Below are positions 19,724 through 28,919 of a DNA stretch of 39,075 nucleotides, piece after piece. Numbering within the stretch: position 1 is the stretch's first letter; each line of letters begins with the position of its first letter. Origin of the DNA: a virus. The stretch spans positions 1 to 39,075 of IMG/VR virus record IMGVR_UViG_3300043466_001366; one strand, written 5' to 3'. A program made the position numbers and the translations under genes. The notes beneath the pieces were generated by a model. It was not told where the DNA came from and did no database searches. It saw only the letters and a program-made list of their open reading frames with translations.

Positions 19724-22195
19724 TTAGAAATAGGTTGTGATGATAGCAATGCCGTTTCCGCCGTTTCCTCCTGCGGTCGATCCTCCTCCATCGTTCAATG
19801 CTGCACTTCCACCACCGCCACCGCCACCATAGATGGCTCCATTGCCTCCCGCTACGCCAATGGTGGAATCTGATCGTCCTCCCGCTCCACCAGTTCCAGA
19901 GCCATTGTAAAATGAAGGGTTTCCATCGCCAGCAGGAAGTCCAGCGGCTCCCCGCGCTCCGCCGAGAATATTGGTTATAAATGCTACTCCTAAACTGCCT
20001 CCTGTTCCTGCCTGAAAATTCACGTTTGAAGCGTTTATTCCTCCGCCACCGCCACCGCCAGTAGGAGCAAAGGTTGATAATGTTCCGTTGGCAGCGGTTG
20101 CCGTAATTCCGCCGTTGCCTCCTGCCGCTCTTACAACAGAGTTATTATAGATACCCGAAGACGCTGTTGGATTGGTTCCGCCTGTTCCGCCAGCTGTAGT
20201 CGTGCCTCCGTTGCCTCGCTCGCCTCCGTAAGCAATGATAGTATTTCCAGGAATTGAGAGAATTGTAAGTCCTCCGAAAGTTCCATTTGCTCCGTTCGTA
20301 TCGTTTGCACTATCCACCGCCCCCGCTCCTCCTGCTCCGACAGCTACAGTAACAGTAGTCGGAAAATAATCTGCGCTTAAGATATACTTGGCTATGCCTG
20401 CACCAGAGCCTCCGCCTCCACCACCTCTGGCAGTTGATGTTGCTCCTCTGCGTCCCGCGCCTCCGCCACCGCCACCGCCAATCAAAAGAAATTCAATCAG
20501 TTTTGCGCCAGCAGGCTTTGTCCAAATTGCATTCGACAAATACACATCTGTTTTTGAGGGCAAGTTGGACAGTAGGGCAACAGTGCCGCTTTCATTAGGA
20601 AATTGATATGATTGATTTGCATTGAGATTGTCTGTGCCAAGTGTAAGAGTGCCTTGCCATGTATTATTATCAACAAGCAAGACAGTGTTGGTTTGAACAG
20701 TGCTTGCATTGACGTCTGCATTGACGCTGGCAAAGGCAGGAGTATCAGTAGTTGCAAGATTTTGATCAGACTCTACAAAGGCCGCACTGCCAAGGCTGGT
20801 AAGAACCCCATCAATGTTGTCCAAATCTTCTTGAAGCGTAGTGTTTCCAAGAACACTTTGTAGCAGTCCAGTTTGTATAGGATCTGTGTTGCCTTCTTCG
20901 TGAGATTCTGCATGAGCCGTAGGTGTGCGAGCGTCAGAAGAATCATCCAACGTAATGTTTTTGTCTGGAAACGTGGCAATGCGAGTTGCACCAGAAGCGA
21001 CTCCATCAGCAGATAATTGAACGCGACCATTTCCAATTCCGTCTGAATCGACTGCGTATAACGGAGAAAAATATCCAGCGTTCGGAGTGACCTCGCCAAT
21101 GCTCGGCGGAGCAGACATATTGTAAATAGGCTCAAGACCCCAAACAAAACCACTAAGGCGAAATCTGAACAACCGAACGCCACTTGCGTTAGGCACATCC
21201 AGAATCGTCGAAAACGATCCAAGATAAGGAAGTGATCCTGTATATTGATACTGACGGAAAATGCAATTAGAGTTGAGCGAACTCATTTGCAGCAACACGT
21301 AAAGCTCATCGCCGTCTTGTGCATTGTCGTTTGTGTCTTTTCTTGGAAGCGTTACAGTGTATGTTGAAGCTCCCGCTACAAAATAGGCTCTTAAATAAGT
21401 TCGCCTTCCCTGCGCAACATCGTAATTGCCAGAAGCGTAGAGGTAGGCCTCACGATATTCTAATGCTTGCTCGGCTGGAGTGCGCTCACCCTGCATATTT
21501 ACAACGATGATTCCCGTGTTGCTTTGAACGCGAGACACGATTCCGACAGTCTGAATAATAGCAGGAGGATTGATCGGTTGGGTTGCGGTCAGCGTTCCAT
21601 TGTTCCCAACATACAATTCGGTATTAAGAGAATAAGCAGATGTATCGGCATTGCGAAGTTCTCCAACGATGACTGCATCGCCTTCTCCGTTCTGTGCCAA
21701 GTCTTGATCCAGCAGTCCGAGAGCAGGCATTTTTGTCGGATCGTCGTAGTCTGCGGCGGCGACTTCTACGCGATCTGATGCACCGACATTCCCGACAATA
21801 TAAACTGGCGTTCCGCGAGATAGCGCGCCACCAGAAGTATTCTTCACGTGGACATAAAGATTGCCAGCAAGGGAGCCGTGAATGTGTGGAAGCGTAGCTA
21901 ATCCGCTCGCGCTGATCGTGGTAAAGAATCCAGCGTTTGGAGCAACATTTCCAATCGGCGGTGGTGAGGCAGCATCAAATCCAGAGGTAATTGCAGACCA
22001 TTCTGTATCGTAGTCGGTATTGCTTTTTTTGACCAATGCGTATCCAGTGATTCCGCCAGTAGGAACGCCTGCGCCTGTCGCGCCTGTCGGACCTTGAGGA
22101 CCGACAACACCAACTTCAATGACCTCATCAAGCGTAGTCGTTTCAATAGAAACCACCTCTGGAGTTGTCTCTACTGTGATGCAATCGCAGGCCAT
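19724..22195 (-). CDS. Tail fibre / receptor-binding protein with glycine-rich tip
   Basis: An 823-aa protein. A virion-attachment-like N-terminus (MACDCITVETTPEVVSIETT) leads into a short collagen-like GPQGPTGATGAG near residues 32-43, then repeated beta modules containing A-P-N-A-G-F/Y-F (NVAPNAGFFTTI, EVTPNAGYFSPLYA) suggestive of trimeric shaft domains. From about residue 560, WTKPAGAKLIEFLLIGGGGG begins a long glycine-rich domain with many poly-Gly runs, like the polyglycine sandwich adhesins of some T-even phages. It probably determines host recognition. The Gly-rich loops make this the fastest-evolving candidate region. Confidence 0.85.
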   Translation of the reverse strand: MACDCITVETTPEVVSIETTTLDEVIEVGVVGPQGPTGATGAGVPTGGITGYALVKKSNTDYDTEWSAITSGFDAASPPPIGNVAPNAGFFTTISASGLATLPHIHGSLAGNLYVHVKNTSGGALSRGTPVYIVGNVGASDRVEVAAADYDDPTKMPALGLLDQDLAQNGEGDAVIVGELRNADTSAYSLNTELYVGNNGTLTATQPINPPAIIQTVGIVSRVQSNTGIIVVNMQGERTPAEQALEYREAYLYASGNYDVAQGRRTYLRAYFVAGASTYTVTLPRKDTNDNAQDGDELYVLLQMSSLNSNCIFRQYQYTGSLPYLGSFSTILDVPNASGVRLFRFRLSGFVWGLEPIYNMSAPPSIGEVTPNAGYFSPLYAVDSDGIGNGRVQLSADGVASGATRIATFPDKNITLDDSSDARTPTAHAESHEEGNTDPIQTGLLQSVLGNTTLQEDLDNIDGVLTSLGSAAFVESDQNLATTDTPAFASVNADVNASTVQTNTVLLVDNNTWQGTLTLGTDNLNANQSYQFPNESGTVALLSNLPSKTDVYLSNAIWTKPAGAKLIEFLLIGGGGGGGAGRRGATSTARGGGGGGSGAGIAKYILSADYFPTTVTVAVGAGGAGAVDSANDTNGANGTFGGLTILSIPGNTIIAYGGERGNGGTTTAGGTGGTNPTASSGIYNNSVVRAAGGNGGITATAANGTLSTFAPTGGGGGGGINASNVNFQAGTGGSLGVAFITNILGGARGAAGLPAGDGNPSFYNGSGTGGAGGRSDSTIGVAGGNGAIYGGGGGGGSAALNDGGGSTAGGNGGNGIAIITTYF

Positions 22196-22196
22196 A

Positions 22197-22562
22197 TCAA
22201 CGAGTGATTTCCCGCGAGACTACGGCGCGACCCTGTATCAGTCGGCGCACGTTGCCCGAAGGTGCTGCAAGTTCCATATCGTAGAGATACGTGGCAGCAG
22301 TAACAGCAGAAGACGAAGCGGCGGAATAGTTCAGAATGATTTGCCCTGCCGTAGTGACGCTCATGGTTCCGCCAGTAGTGGAAAGCGAGACTGTCGGACT
22401 CGCTGTTTCCGCCGTGGTGCGGAGCATCATCCGAGCGGTATAGCCAGTGAGATCAACTGGCACATTGTCCGCAGTCCAAATGAACGTAGTGTCCCACGTT
22501 TGACCCTGCGGCAAGCAGAGATCAACGTCCGCTGGACATTTGCCATAGCATCCGCTGCTCAT
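22197..22562 (-). CDS. Hypothetical tail/baseplate protein
   Basis: A 121-aa, beta-rich protein (DNVPVDLTGYTARMMLRTTA, GQIILNYSAASSSAVTAATY and LYDMELAAPSGNVRRLIQG). Such DLTGYTAR...YDLEL...G...RLL.G proteins occur beside tail fibre genes in many siphoviruses and probably sit at the fibre-tail junction. ATG 22562 overlaps the preceding stop. Function unknown. Confidence 0.6.
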   Translation of the reverse strand: MSSGCYGKCPADVDLCLPQGQTWDTTFIWTADNVPVDLTGYTARMMLRTTAETASPTVSLSTTGGTMSVTTAGQIILNYSAASSSAVTAATYLYDMELAAPSGNVRRLIQGRAVVSREITR

Positions 22563-22762
22563 TGTTTTTCTCCTCCTCTGCGGTAGTAATCGCGTTCAAG
22601 AATTTCAATACGAGGCGTGAGGGAATCCAGATGTTCGTCATGCGCTGCCACGTTCGCCTGTAGCGTAGCCGCCCACCACGCAACCGCGATGGTTTGCGTG
22701 ATCAGCACCGCGCCGAAAGCGACGAGGGATTTATATACTGCAAATCGTTCGCGGTCGCTCAT
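22559..22762 (-). CDS. Small membrane protein with coiled-coil tail
   Basis: A 67-aa protein, MSDRERFAVYKSLVAFGAVL and on. One hydrophobic segment (SLVAFGAVLITQTIAVAWWA) is followed by a charged helix (VAAHDEHLDSLTPRIEILER). It resembles accessory holin or spanin-like membrane proteins, but it sits among tail genes and apart from the lysis set, so its role is unclear. ATGA overlaps at both ends. Confidence 0.6.
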   Translation of the reverse strand: MSDRERFAVYKSLVAFGAVLITQTIAVAWWAATLQANVAAHDEHLDSLTPRIEILERDYYRRGGEKQ

Positions 22763-24099
22763 TGCCAGAGAGGAAGATAGTAGTTGTTTGTGCCTTCAGT
22801 AATCAGCATCCACGCATTCGGTGTCGGTGCGTTCGTGTTAGTCGGCGAATTGGTTGCGACAATCGCGGCCATGTTTGCATGACCGAGTGCCGTGCTGGTG
22901 GAGATCGCCGTCCATTGATTTGTAGTGACTTCACCAGCATTCAGAAATTGAATTGTATTAGTTCCGTTGTTCGTTCCAGTCCCGATCTGGTAGCCGACAT
23001 CACTCACGGCATCCATTCCAATAGCCGCGCCGTTGACTGTGCTGGCACGGATTCCGATGGCAACTCCTTCATTGTTATCAACGGCATTCGCGCCGATAGC
23101 GATTCCGTTGTTAGCCGCAGCGTTCACGCCAATAGCGATACCCTCATAGGAGTCCGCAAAATATCCAATCGCCACGCCACCATTCGTTCCGCCTCGTGCG
23201 TCCGTTCCCCATCCAATCGCCGCGCCGTTTCCTTCAACTCCTGCGGTTGCTCCGACAGCAACTCCATTGTTCGTATCGCTTGAGGCGTCATGTCCGATGG
23301 CAACACCTCCGAAGATTGAAAAGTCATCAATGGATCCGCCAGAAGCAACAGCGTTACCTCCGATGGAAACACCTCGTCCTTCGGACTGTGCATTATCGCC
23401 AATTGTAACTCCTGATTGCGCGATTGTGTAAGAGCCAACCGACACGCCTCCGTTGGATCCTTGTGCGCTGGTTCCGATTACCACGGCAGTATCTCCGAAG
23501 TTTGTGCTATATGCCGAGGCAAACGCACCGATCACAATATGCGCGGAGTCTGCATTGGTTCCGTCATAAAAAAGGTTCACGGAATAGTTGTTCGTATTAA
23601 GAATACCAAGACCGAGAATAGCGGTCTGAGTATTCGTCCCGCCAGTTCCGCCATTCGTCACAGCAAGAACGCCAGTGACATTCGTAAGATCGGCTGTTCC
23701 GCCAACATTCGTCCGCCAGACAAGAGCCGTGGCGTTCGTGTTAAGTCCGAGGACTGCATTCGTATTGGTAGAATAGGCAGGCAGCAAATTACTGATAGCG
23801 AGCGCGGCATTCGTTGCTCCTGTCCCGCCGTTGCTTATCGGAAGTATGCCAGTGGCGTTCGTCAGATTCGCGTTCGGCAAGTTTGTTAATCCGCTGCCAT
23901 CTCCGTTTGTCCGCAGAAGACTCGCGGGAAAGTTCGTCAATCCCTCCGCGCTTCCATTGGTTGCCATAGCTCCACTGACTTGCGCGACAGGCATAGTGAA
24001 ATTGGTGCGAATGACGTTGTTCGTTTCCGCCGTGACAGTGCGATACGTCTGCCCGAAAGACGTTGCGACCAGACATAGAAGTGCGATTACATATTTCAT
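22759..24099 (-). CDS. YadA-like beta-roll protein with N-terminal signal peptide
   Basis: A 446-aa protein. It starts MKYVIALLCLVATSFGQTYR, a textbook Sec signal peptide (basic n-region, hydrophobic core, SFG-Q cleavage). The start is fixed by an ATGA overlap with the gene before. Residues about 60-160 carry LTNATGILPISNGGTGATNA-type repeats, and about 180-360 carry left-handed beta-roll repeats such as GVAIGHDAS, GIAIGVNAAANNG and GVAIGIRAS, as in YadA/Hia trimeric adhesin heads. Virion fibres normally have no signal peptide. It could be a tail fibre with a hydrophobic N-terminus or a protein exported to the host surface. Confidence 0.75.
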   Translation of the reverse strand: MKYVIALLCLVATSFGQTYRTVTAETNNVIRTNFTMPVAQVSGAMATNGSAEGLTNFPASLLRTNGDGSGLTNLPNANLTNATGILPISNGGTGATNAALAISNLLPAYSTNTNAVLGLNTNATALVWRTNVGGTADLTNVTGVLAVTNGGTGGTNTQTAILGLGILNTNNYSVNLFYDGTNADSAHIVIGAFASAYSTNFGDTAVVIGTSAQGSNGGVSVGSYTIAQSGVTIGDNAQSEGRGVSIGGNAVASGGSIDDFSIFGGVAIGHDASSDTNNGVAVGATAGVEGNGAAIGWGTDARGGTNGGVAIGYFADSYEGIAIGVNAAANNGIAIGANAVDNNEGVAIGIRASTVNGAAIGMDAVSDVGYQIGTGTNNGTNTIQFLNAGEVTTNQWTAISTSTALGHANMAAIVATNSPTNTNAPTPNAWMLITEGTNNYYLPLWQ

Positions 24100-25193
24100 G
24101 GTATTACTGTCCATTGCAAATTTCCGTCATTGGTCATGGTGATTCGCCAGACAGTTCCATCTCCGCTCTGAATGTCAAAGCTGGTCATTACGTTGGGCAA
24201 AGGTGTCGGACTGCTGCTTGTAATGATGTCGTTTGTGAGAGTAGCGGGACGGCGGAACGTCTGACGAATCGCGCCTTCAGTAATCTCAACTTCAATAGAA
24301 ACATTCGTCAAGCCAGCACTGAGAAGAGCAGCAATCTCGACTGTATTCAGATTCAGATTTGCCTGTAGTCCTGTCGCTCCCAAGAGAGTAGATCCTACAA
24401 GCGAGCAGGCAGCATAGTTCCTGCCGCTCATTCTACCGCCATACACCAGAATGAAATTGCTTCGCGCTACGCCAGTGACAGAGATCGGACTGGTGTTATT
24501 CACGCTGATGCCAGCATCTCGGATCGCTGCCTGCACATCTGAAGGTGCGGCATTGTAAGCAATCTGGCCTGTAGTGATCGGGTCAATATTTGCAGTGCCT
24601 CCTGTAGTCGCAAGTGCCGATGCGACTGCCGCGCCTCCAAGACTCGGAGCGATGCGGAAGGTGGAGTCGGTCGATTCCACCACGAAATACGTTGCGTTGG
24701 CGAAGCTGCCTGCCGAGATGGTGAAGCCTGTCAGGGTGACTACCTGATTGTCGCAGAGGCCATGCGCGGCAGCGGTAAAGACTCCAGCCGATACCGCCGA
24801 CACGCTAATGGCGCGGGAGGGAAATTGAAGCGCGAATCCGCCCTGCGCGGGAGTCGCCCCGCTGAACGTGATCTTCTGCTGCTCTGCGGTTCCTGTCGCG
24901 CCTTCTACAAGCGTGCTGACCGATGCCGTAACAGTAGTAGGAATGGCCGACCACGTTGTTTGAATGGCGGCAGGAGCAGTAACGCCAACTGCAAATTTGA
25001 GGGTCGTTCCCGCCAGATCAATATACTCGTAAGGGATCGCGGGATTCGCGGTCTGCTTCAGTGCGAATATTTGTATGGATTCAACGTCCTCCTCAAAAAG
25101 AACGGGATCAAAGGACGGCAGAGTAGAGTCAGGCGAAACGACAAACTGCCTCGCCTGCACATCTATGAAGAATTTGCGAGGTTCAAGAGCCAC
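24096..25193 (-). CDS. Hypothetical distal tail/baseplate protein
   Basis: A 365-aa protein starting at GTG 25193. It opens with RKFFIDVQARQFVVSPDST and continues with beta-rich, Ser/Thr/Ala-rich sequence and a Y-G-G-R-M-S-G-R-N motif. Proteins of this layout lie upstream of tail fibres in siphovirus genomes and may form an adaptor. An internal segment (VFTAAAHGLCDNQVVTLTGF to STDSTFRIAP) resembles ubiquitin-like or Ig-like phage tail repeats. Specific function unknown. Confidence 0.6.
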   Translation of the reverse strand: MALEPRKFFIDVQARQFVVSPDSTLPSFDPVLFEEDVESIQIFALKQTANPAIPYEYIDLAGTTLKFAVGVTAPAAIQTTWSAIPTTVTASVSTLVEGATGTAEQQKITFSGATPAQGGFALQFPSRAISVSAVSAGVFTAAAHGLCDNQVVTLTGFTISAGSFANATYFVVESTDSTFRIAPSLGGAAVASALATTGGTANIDPITTGQIAYNAAPSDVQAAIRDAGISVNNTSPISVTGVARSNFILVYGGRMSGRNYAACSLVGSTLLGATGLQANLNLNTVEIAALLSAGLTNVSIEVEITEGAIRQTFRRPATLTNDIITSSSPTPLPNVMTSFDIQSGDGTVWRITMTNDGNLQWTVIP

Positions 25194-25222
25194 GATTTTG
25201 CTTCAGTGTCAAACTGACCTCC

Positions 25223-25459
25223 TCAGTATTGGTCTGCTCTGTCGCAGCATCCCGAAATGATCTCGCCTTCGCGGAAGCGGTCAGACTCAGATACGGCATA
25301 GCCGCGATACTTGCGGCGGATACGAAAGAAGTCTTCTGGCGTGAAGCACCAATAGCCATCTTCTGCTCTGACTGAAGATGCAGCACGGCAGTCTTCAAGG
25401 TATGCCAGAGGCATCTTGTCTGCTTTTGCATATATCGTGTCTGAAGCAACGCAGATCAT
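25223..25459 (-). CDS. Hypothetical tail-region protein
   Basis: A 78-aa protein, MICVASDTIYAKADKMPLAY and on, with WCFTPEDFFRIRRKYRGYAV resembling small proteins found in phage tail operons. This frame is preferred to 25183-25449 because its ATG overlaps the upstream stop as ATGA. No known function. Confidence 0.55.
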   Translation of the reverse strand: MICVASDTIYAKADKMPLAYLEDCRAASSVRAEDGYWCFTPEDFFRIRRKYRGYAVSESDRFREGEIISGCCDRADQY

Positions 25460-26136
25460 GGAGGATTCGGGACAAATTCAAAATAGTGGGACGTTTGAGT
25501 CAGCAATGATCCTGTTACAGTTCCGGCTGGCGATCTTACAATTTGAACGGCCCCAAGATTGTAATTCACTGGAATAGATCGTCCATTCACAATGAAGTTG
25601 ATTGTGGCATTATTTGGAGTCGGCGAAGCGGGAGTCGAATAATTTTGCAGCAAGATACACGTGCGATTGAGCGATCCTGTGCGATACTGAACAGTAAAAT
25701 TGTTTTGCGCGCTTGAGATGTTTATTTGCGCTCCATATTGGTCTGGGCTTCCGTTGTTGAATAATACAAAGTTCAGAATTGCAGATGATGAAAATGCCCT
25801 TTCTCTCAAGGTCGCGCCACTACAAGTCGTGCTTGAGGTGCTGCTTTCAGAGCGAGTATCTGTTCCGCTATCGCTCAACGAACATCCAGAAAGAATGTAA
25901 TCCGTTGTCTCGTTGTATGTGCCGCTTGCAGTAATGGAACACGTGCTCATGGTATAGACCAGATCTGCGCTTGCTGCGTAGTATCGTTTCCATGTTCCTC
26001 CTGCGCGAAGCAGTGCGTATTCTGTTGAAGTGAGTATGATCTCACGCCACGAAGAATCAACGGACTGCTTTTCACAAGGCGCTTCGCAGCAACAAGGAGT
26101 CGCGCCAACATCATTCCAAGGAACGATCAAGCTCAT
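25456..26136 (-). CDS. Hypothetical minor tail protein
   Basis: A 226-aa, Ser/Thr/Asn-rich beta protein with a cysteine-rich N-terminus (PCCCEAPCEKQ). The long Ser/Thr stretch (DSGTDTRSESSTSSTTCSGA) suggests a linker or glycosylated region. It is translationally coupled on both sides in the distal tail operon. No family recognised. Confidence 0.55.
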   Translation of the reverse strand: MSLIVPWNDVGATPCCCEAPCEKQSVDSSWREIILTSTEYALLRAGGTWKRYYAASADLVYTMSTCSITASGTYNETTDYILSGCSLSDSGTDTRSESSTSSTTCSGATLRERAFSSSAILNFVLFNNGSPDQYGAQINISSAQNNFTVQYRTGSLNRTCILLQNYSTPASPTPNNATINFIVNGRSIPVNYNLGAVQIVRSPAGTVTGSLLTQTSHYFEFVPNPP

Positions 26137-26465
26137 GGATCATACCATCCTGTTCCGAGCACCTTCATGCGCTTGCCATCGCAACGTTCAACTTCAACGA
26201 GCACAAGATTTTCCTCTGGGGGTTCATCAACTCCGCTGCCTGTCCAGTAAAGCTGTCCATTAGCAAGTCCGAGAAAGAACGGCCCTGCTCCGCTTGGAAA
26301 GTTAGGCAGCACGCGAATACTCCAACCATCGGGAGTCTCGTTGATTATGTAGTGGCGAGGATTTCCGTCCGTAGGAATAGGACGCAGGCGACGAAAGTTA
26401 TCGTCAAGATCCTTCGCGTTGATCGTCGGCGCGGGAGCCTTGTCTGAAAATGTTTTCAGCGTCAT
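26133..26465 (-). CDS. Hypothetical minor tail protein
   Basis: A 110-aa protein. N-terminal MTLKTFSDKAPAPTINAKDL DDNFRRLRPI is followed by a beta-rich core (WSIRVLPNFPSGAGPFFLGL). The opening resembles the N-termini of phage fibre adaptor proteins. ATGA overlaps at both ends. Confidence 0.55.
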   Translation of the reverse strand: MTLKTFSDKAPAPTINAKDLDDNFRRLRPIPTDGNPRHYIINETPDGWSIRVLPNFPSGAGPFFLGLANGQLYWTGSGVDEPPEENLVLVEVERCDGKRMKVLGTGWYDP

Positions 26466-27169
26466 GGATTGATCGTTCTTGCAAAGCCAGTGCGCGAGAC
26501 GCTTTCAATCGTGCCAGACGATGCGTAGCTGAACGTGTATTCGCCGCGACTGGTTCTGGTTTTGCTGGACTTATTCACCAAGCGAATTGTAGGAACAACG
26601 ACTCCCCCTGCCTGCAATATGAATAGATCAGTTGGTTTCCCGCTTACAGCCAGAACGCGACCCTCTACCAATGGAAGATTCGTGTTCTTGGATTGCGCCG
26701 TTACGGTGACTGAAATGTAGTCAAAAGATTCTGTGATGGTTTCCTCGTCTGTCTTTACGAAGCTCGTTGATCCGTTGGTGCTGAACGGAGTAGTGACATT
26801 ATAGCCAACATCTCGCGTAGTAGTTACAGTGAAATTGCGAACATCGCTTTCTTCCGTAATGATTACTTCGGTGCTTACGCCTGCAGAATACGTAGCCTTG
26901 AAATACGTCAGGCCAGCGATTGTTTCCGTATTCAGATCGTAGAGTTCTGGCGTCTTCGTCAGATTCAGTTGCAGCATGGCGGCAGGCAACGGAGTCGGCG
27001 GCTGGGCGCGAGTGCGAAAGAACGGAGCCCACTTGATCGCGTATTGCGACAAGCAAACGTAATCAACGGAATAGCGCATCGTGCCGTCATCGGTCGTGAC
27101 GAACGAGCGTTTCAGCACGGCAAGATTGCCTGCCGTCAGAGATGCGTTGGCTTTAACGAGTGCGCTCAT
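26462..27169 (-). CDS. Distal tail protein candidate
   Basis: A 235-aa beta-rich protein directly following the tape measure gene. It has KRSFVTTDDGTMRYSVDYVC near the N-terminus and ends YASSGTIESVSRTGFARTIN P. Position after the tape measure protein is where distal tail/baseplate hub proteins lie, but I see no diagnostic motif. ATGA overlap with the tape measure gene. Confidence 0.6.
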   Translation of the reverse strand: MSALVKANASLTAGNLAVLKRSFVTTDDGTMRYSVDYVCLSQYAIKWAPFFRTRAQPPTPLPAAMLQLNLTKTPELYDLNTETIAGLTYFKATYSAGVSTEVIITEESDVRNFTVTTTRDVGYNVTTPFSTNGSTSFVKTDEETITESFDYISVTVTAQSKNTNLPLVEGRVLAVSGKPTDLFILQAGGVVVPTIRLVNKSSKTRTSRGEYTFSYASSGTIESVSRTGFARTINP

Positions 27170-28914
27170 ACGAGGACGGGTGAAGGTAGCTTGCCTGTCA
27201 GTTCTTCAAGGAAGCGCACGGCTTTTTCAAGTGTAGTTTCTGTAGCGAGTTTGTTCTCAGACGATGTGGCATTGGCCGAGGAAAGTGCATTGCGCGTTGC
27301 ATTTGCTCGCTCGCTCTCTGCCATTTGACTGTCCTGCATTTGAGCATTCGGTAACGATGGTGCAGTGTTGCCCTGCATCTCTTGATTGAACCACCGATTG
27401 AGTGCGTTCATGCGCTTTACAAATGATTCTGTGCTGATATTGGCCTCACGAAGACGCTTGGCCTGTTCTTCATAAGACTTGCGAAGATTAGTTTCGTTCG
27501 CCTGTCGCTGCGCGGTAGCCTGTTGTTCGTTCAGAACATTCTGTTTCGCATCTGCCTGCGCGTTGGCTCCTTCCGTTTGTCCAGGCTTTCCTTCCGTTCC
27601 GCGATCCGACAATCTGCCAAGCACGGCAGATACTTCTTTCATCTGAGATGCCGCTCCGAGAAAATCCTGCGACTGCTTTTCAACAGACTGCATACTTTGC
27701 GAAAGTGCGGAGCCGATTTTACCTACTCCGTCAGTGATGTTCTTCGCGCTCTCGTTTCCGATATCATCAAAGAACCCCTGCACGCTTTCAAATCCAGAAA
27801 GCAATCCCTTGTAGATGTCTCCTCCGAGCCATGATGGTAGCTTTGCCAGCGGCTCAATGACGGCGGTCTTGATTGCTGACAGCAAAGTGCGCGTCAGAAA
27901 ATTCGCCAATCCCGCCAGCGCACCCATTATTAGATCGCCTACACCCTGCCAGAGTTCTCTGCTCGTCAGTGCGTCCGCATATACCCGAGCAGCGTGCATC
28001 GTGGCGTTGATCAACGCATTGCCTGCCTTCAGAACACCGAGCAATAGCACCTCGCCCATAGCCAAGAATGCTGTCATTGGTTCCTTCAATGCTCCGCTGA
28101 AAATGTTGCCGAGCTTGATGCCTGCACCAGCAGCGTCAATTTTGGAAAGCGAATCAGCCAATTCATTTGCTCCTTGGACTCCAGACAGAAATCCTACGGC
28201 GAGTTCCGTGAGCTTGTTGCCTATGCTGTTCGTGATCTTGTCGCCAAGAGCTTCAAGCGAAGCGGCATTCTTGTCCAGAATACCAACCAGACTGCCGAGT
28301 TCTGAGCGAGCATTGGCGATTTCTCCTGCGAAATTGTTCGCCAAAGGAATGAGTTTGCCTCCCATTCGGTTGCCGAATACGTCACCAGAAGCGGTCAGAC
28401 GTTCATTCTCTGTGCCGAGATTGGCAACCGCTCGCAGAAGGGTTTGAAACTGTTGAATAGGCGTCTGATTCTTTAGTTGATCAAACGTCACTCCGAGTGT
28501 TTTTGCCGTAGCCACGGCAGCAGCCGAGTTGTTTCCGAGCTGCTGAATGAACTCGCTCATCTTGCTCAACATCGGAAGCATCTTCTCTCCGCCGATATCG
28601 GTATTGTTGAATGCGCGTTCCAGAACGGCCAGCGTGCCGGCCGACTCGCCAGTGATTTGAGAAAGGTCGGCCATGCGACCAGACAGATCCAGTGCTTTGC
28701 TGAACGCTCCGATGGCTTGCGATACTCCGAGGTATGCCGTAGCCATGCCGAGAACACTCTGCGTCAGACCTCCAAAGTTGGTTTTCAACTGAACAGATGC
28801 CGCGCCGACTGTATTCATGCTCTTGGTGAAGCCAGTCAAGCGGTTCTGAAGACGCTGCATGGTTGCAGCGAATCCTTCGTCCTTCGCGGAAAATGATGTT
28901 ACGACATCTGCCAT
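27166..28914 (-). CDS. Tape measure protein
   Basis: A 582-aa protein with long helical stretches, TMP-like N-terminus (FSAKDEGFAATMQRLQNRLT, MNTVGAASVQLKTNFG), a domain GRMADLSQITGESAGTLAVL typical of tape measures, and hydrophobic segments in the middle (LLLGVLKAGNALINATMHAA). The C-terminal third is Gln/Ala/Asn-rich helix. It sets tail length and is ejected during infection. At about 0.15 nm per residue a tail of roughly 85-90 nm is expected, consistent with a siphovirus. Short compared with lambda gpH (853 aa). Confidence 0.9.
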   Translation of the reverse strand: MADVVTSFSAKDEGFAATMQRLQNRLTGFTKSMNTVGAASVQLKTNFGGLTQSVLGMATAYLGVSQAIGAFSKALDLSGRMADLSQITGESAGTLAVLERAFNNTDIGGEKMLPMLSKMSEFIQQLGNNSAAAVATAKTLGVTFDQLKNQTPIQQFQTLLRAVANLGTENERLTASGDVFGNRMGGKLIPLANNFAGEIANARSELGSLVGILDKNAASLEALGDKITNSIGNKLTELAVGFLSGVQGANELADSLSKIDAAGAGIKLGNIFSGALKEPMTAFLAMGEVLLLGVLKAGNALINATMHAARVYADALTSRELWQGVGDLIMGALAGLANFLTRTLLSAIKTAVIEPLAKLPSWLGGDIYKGLLSGFESVQGFFDDIGNESAKNITDGVGKIGSALSQSMQSVEKQSQDFLGAASQMKEVSAVLGRLSDRGTEGKPGQTEGANAQADAKQNVLNEQQATAQRQANETNLRKSYEEQAKRLREANISTESFVKRMNALNRWFNQEMQGNTAPSLPNAQMQDSQMAESERANATRNALSSANATSSENKLATETTLEKAVRFLEELTGKLPSPVLV

Positions 28915-28919
28915 CTGAA

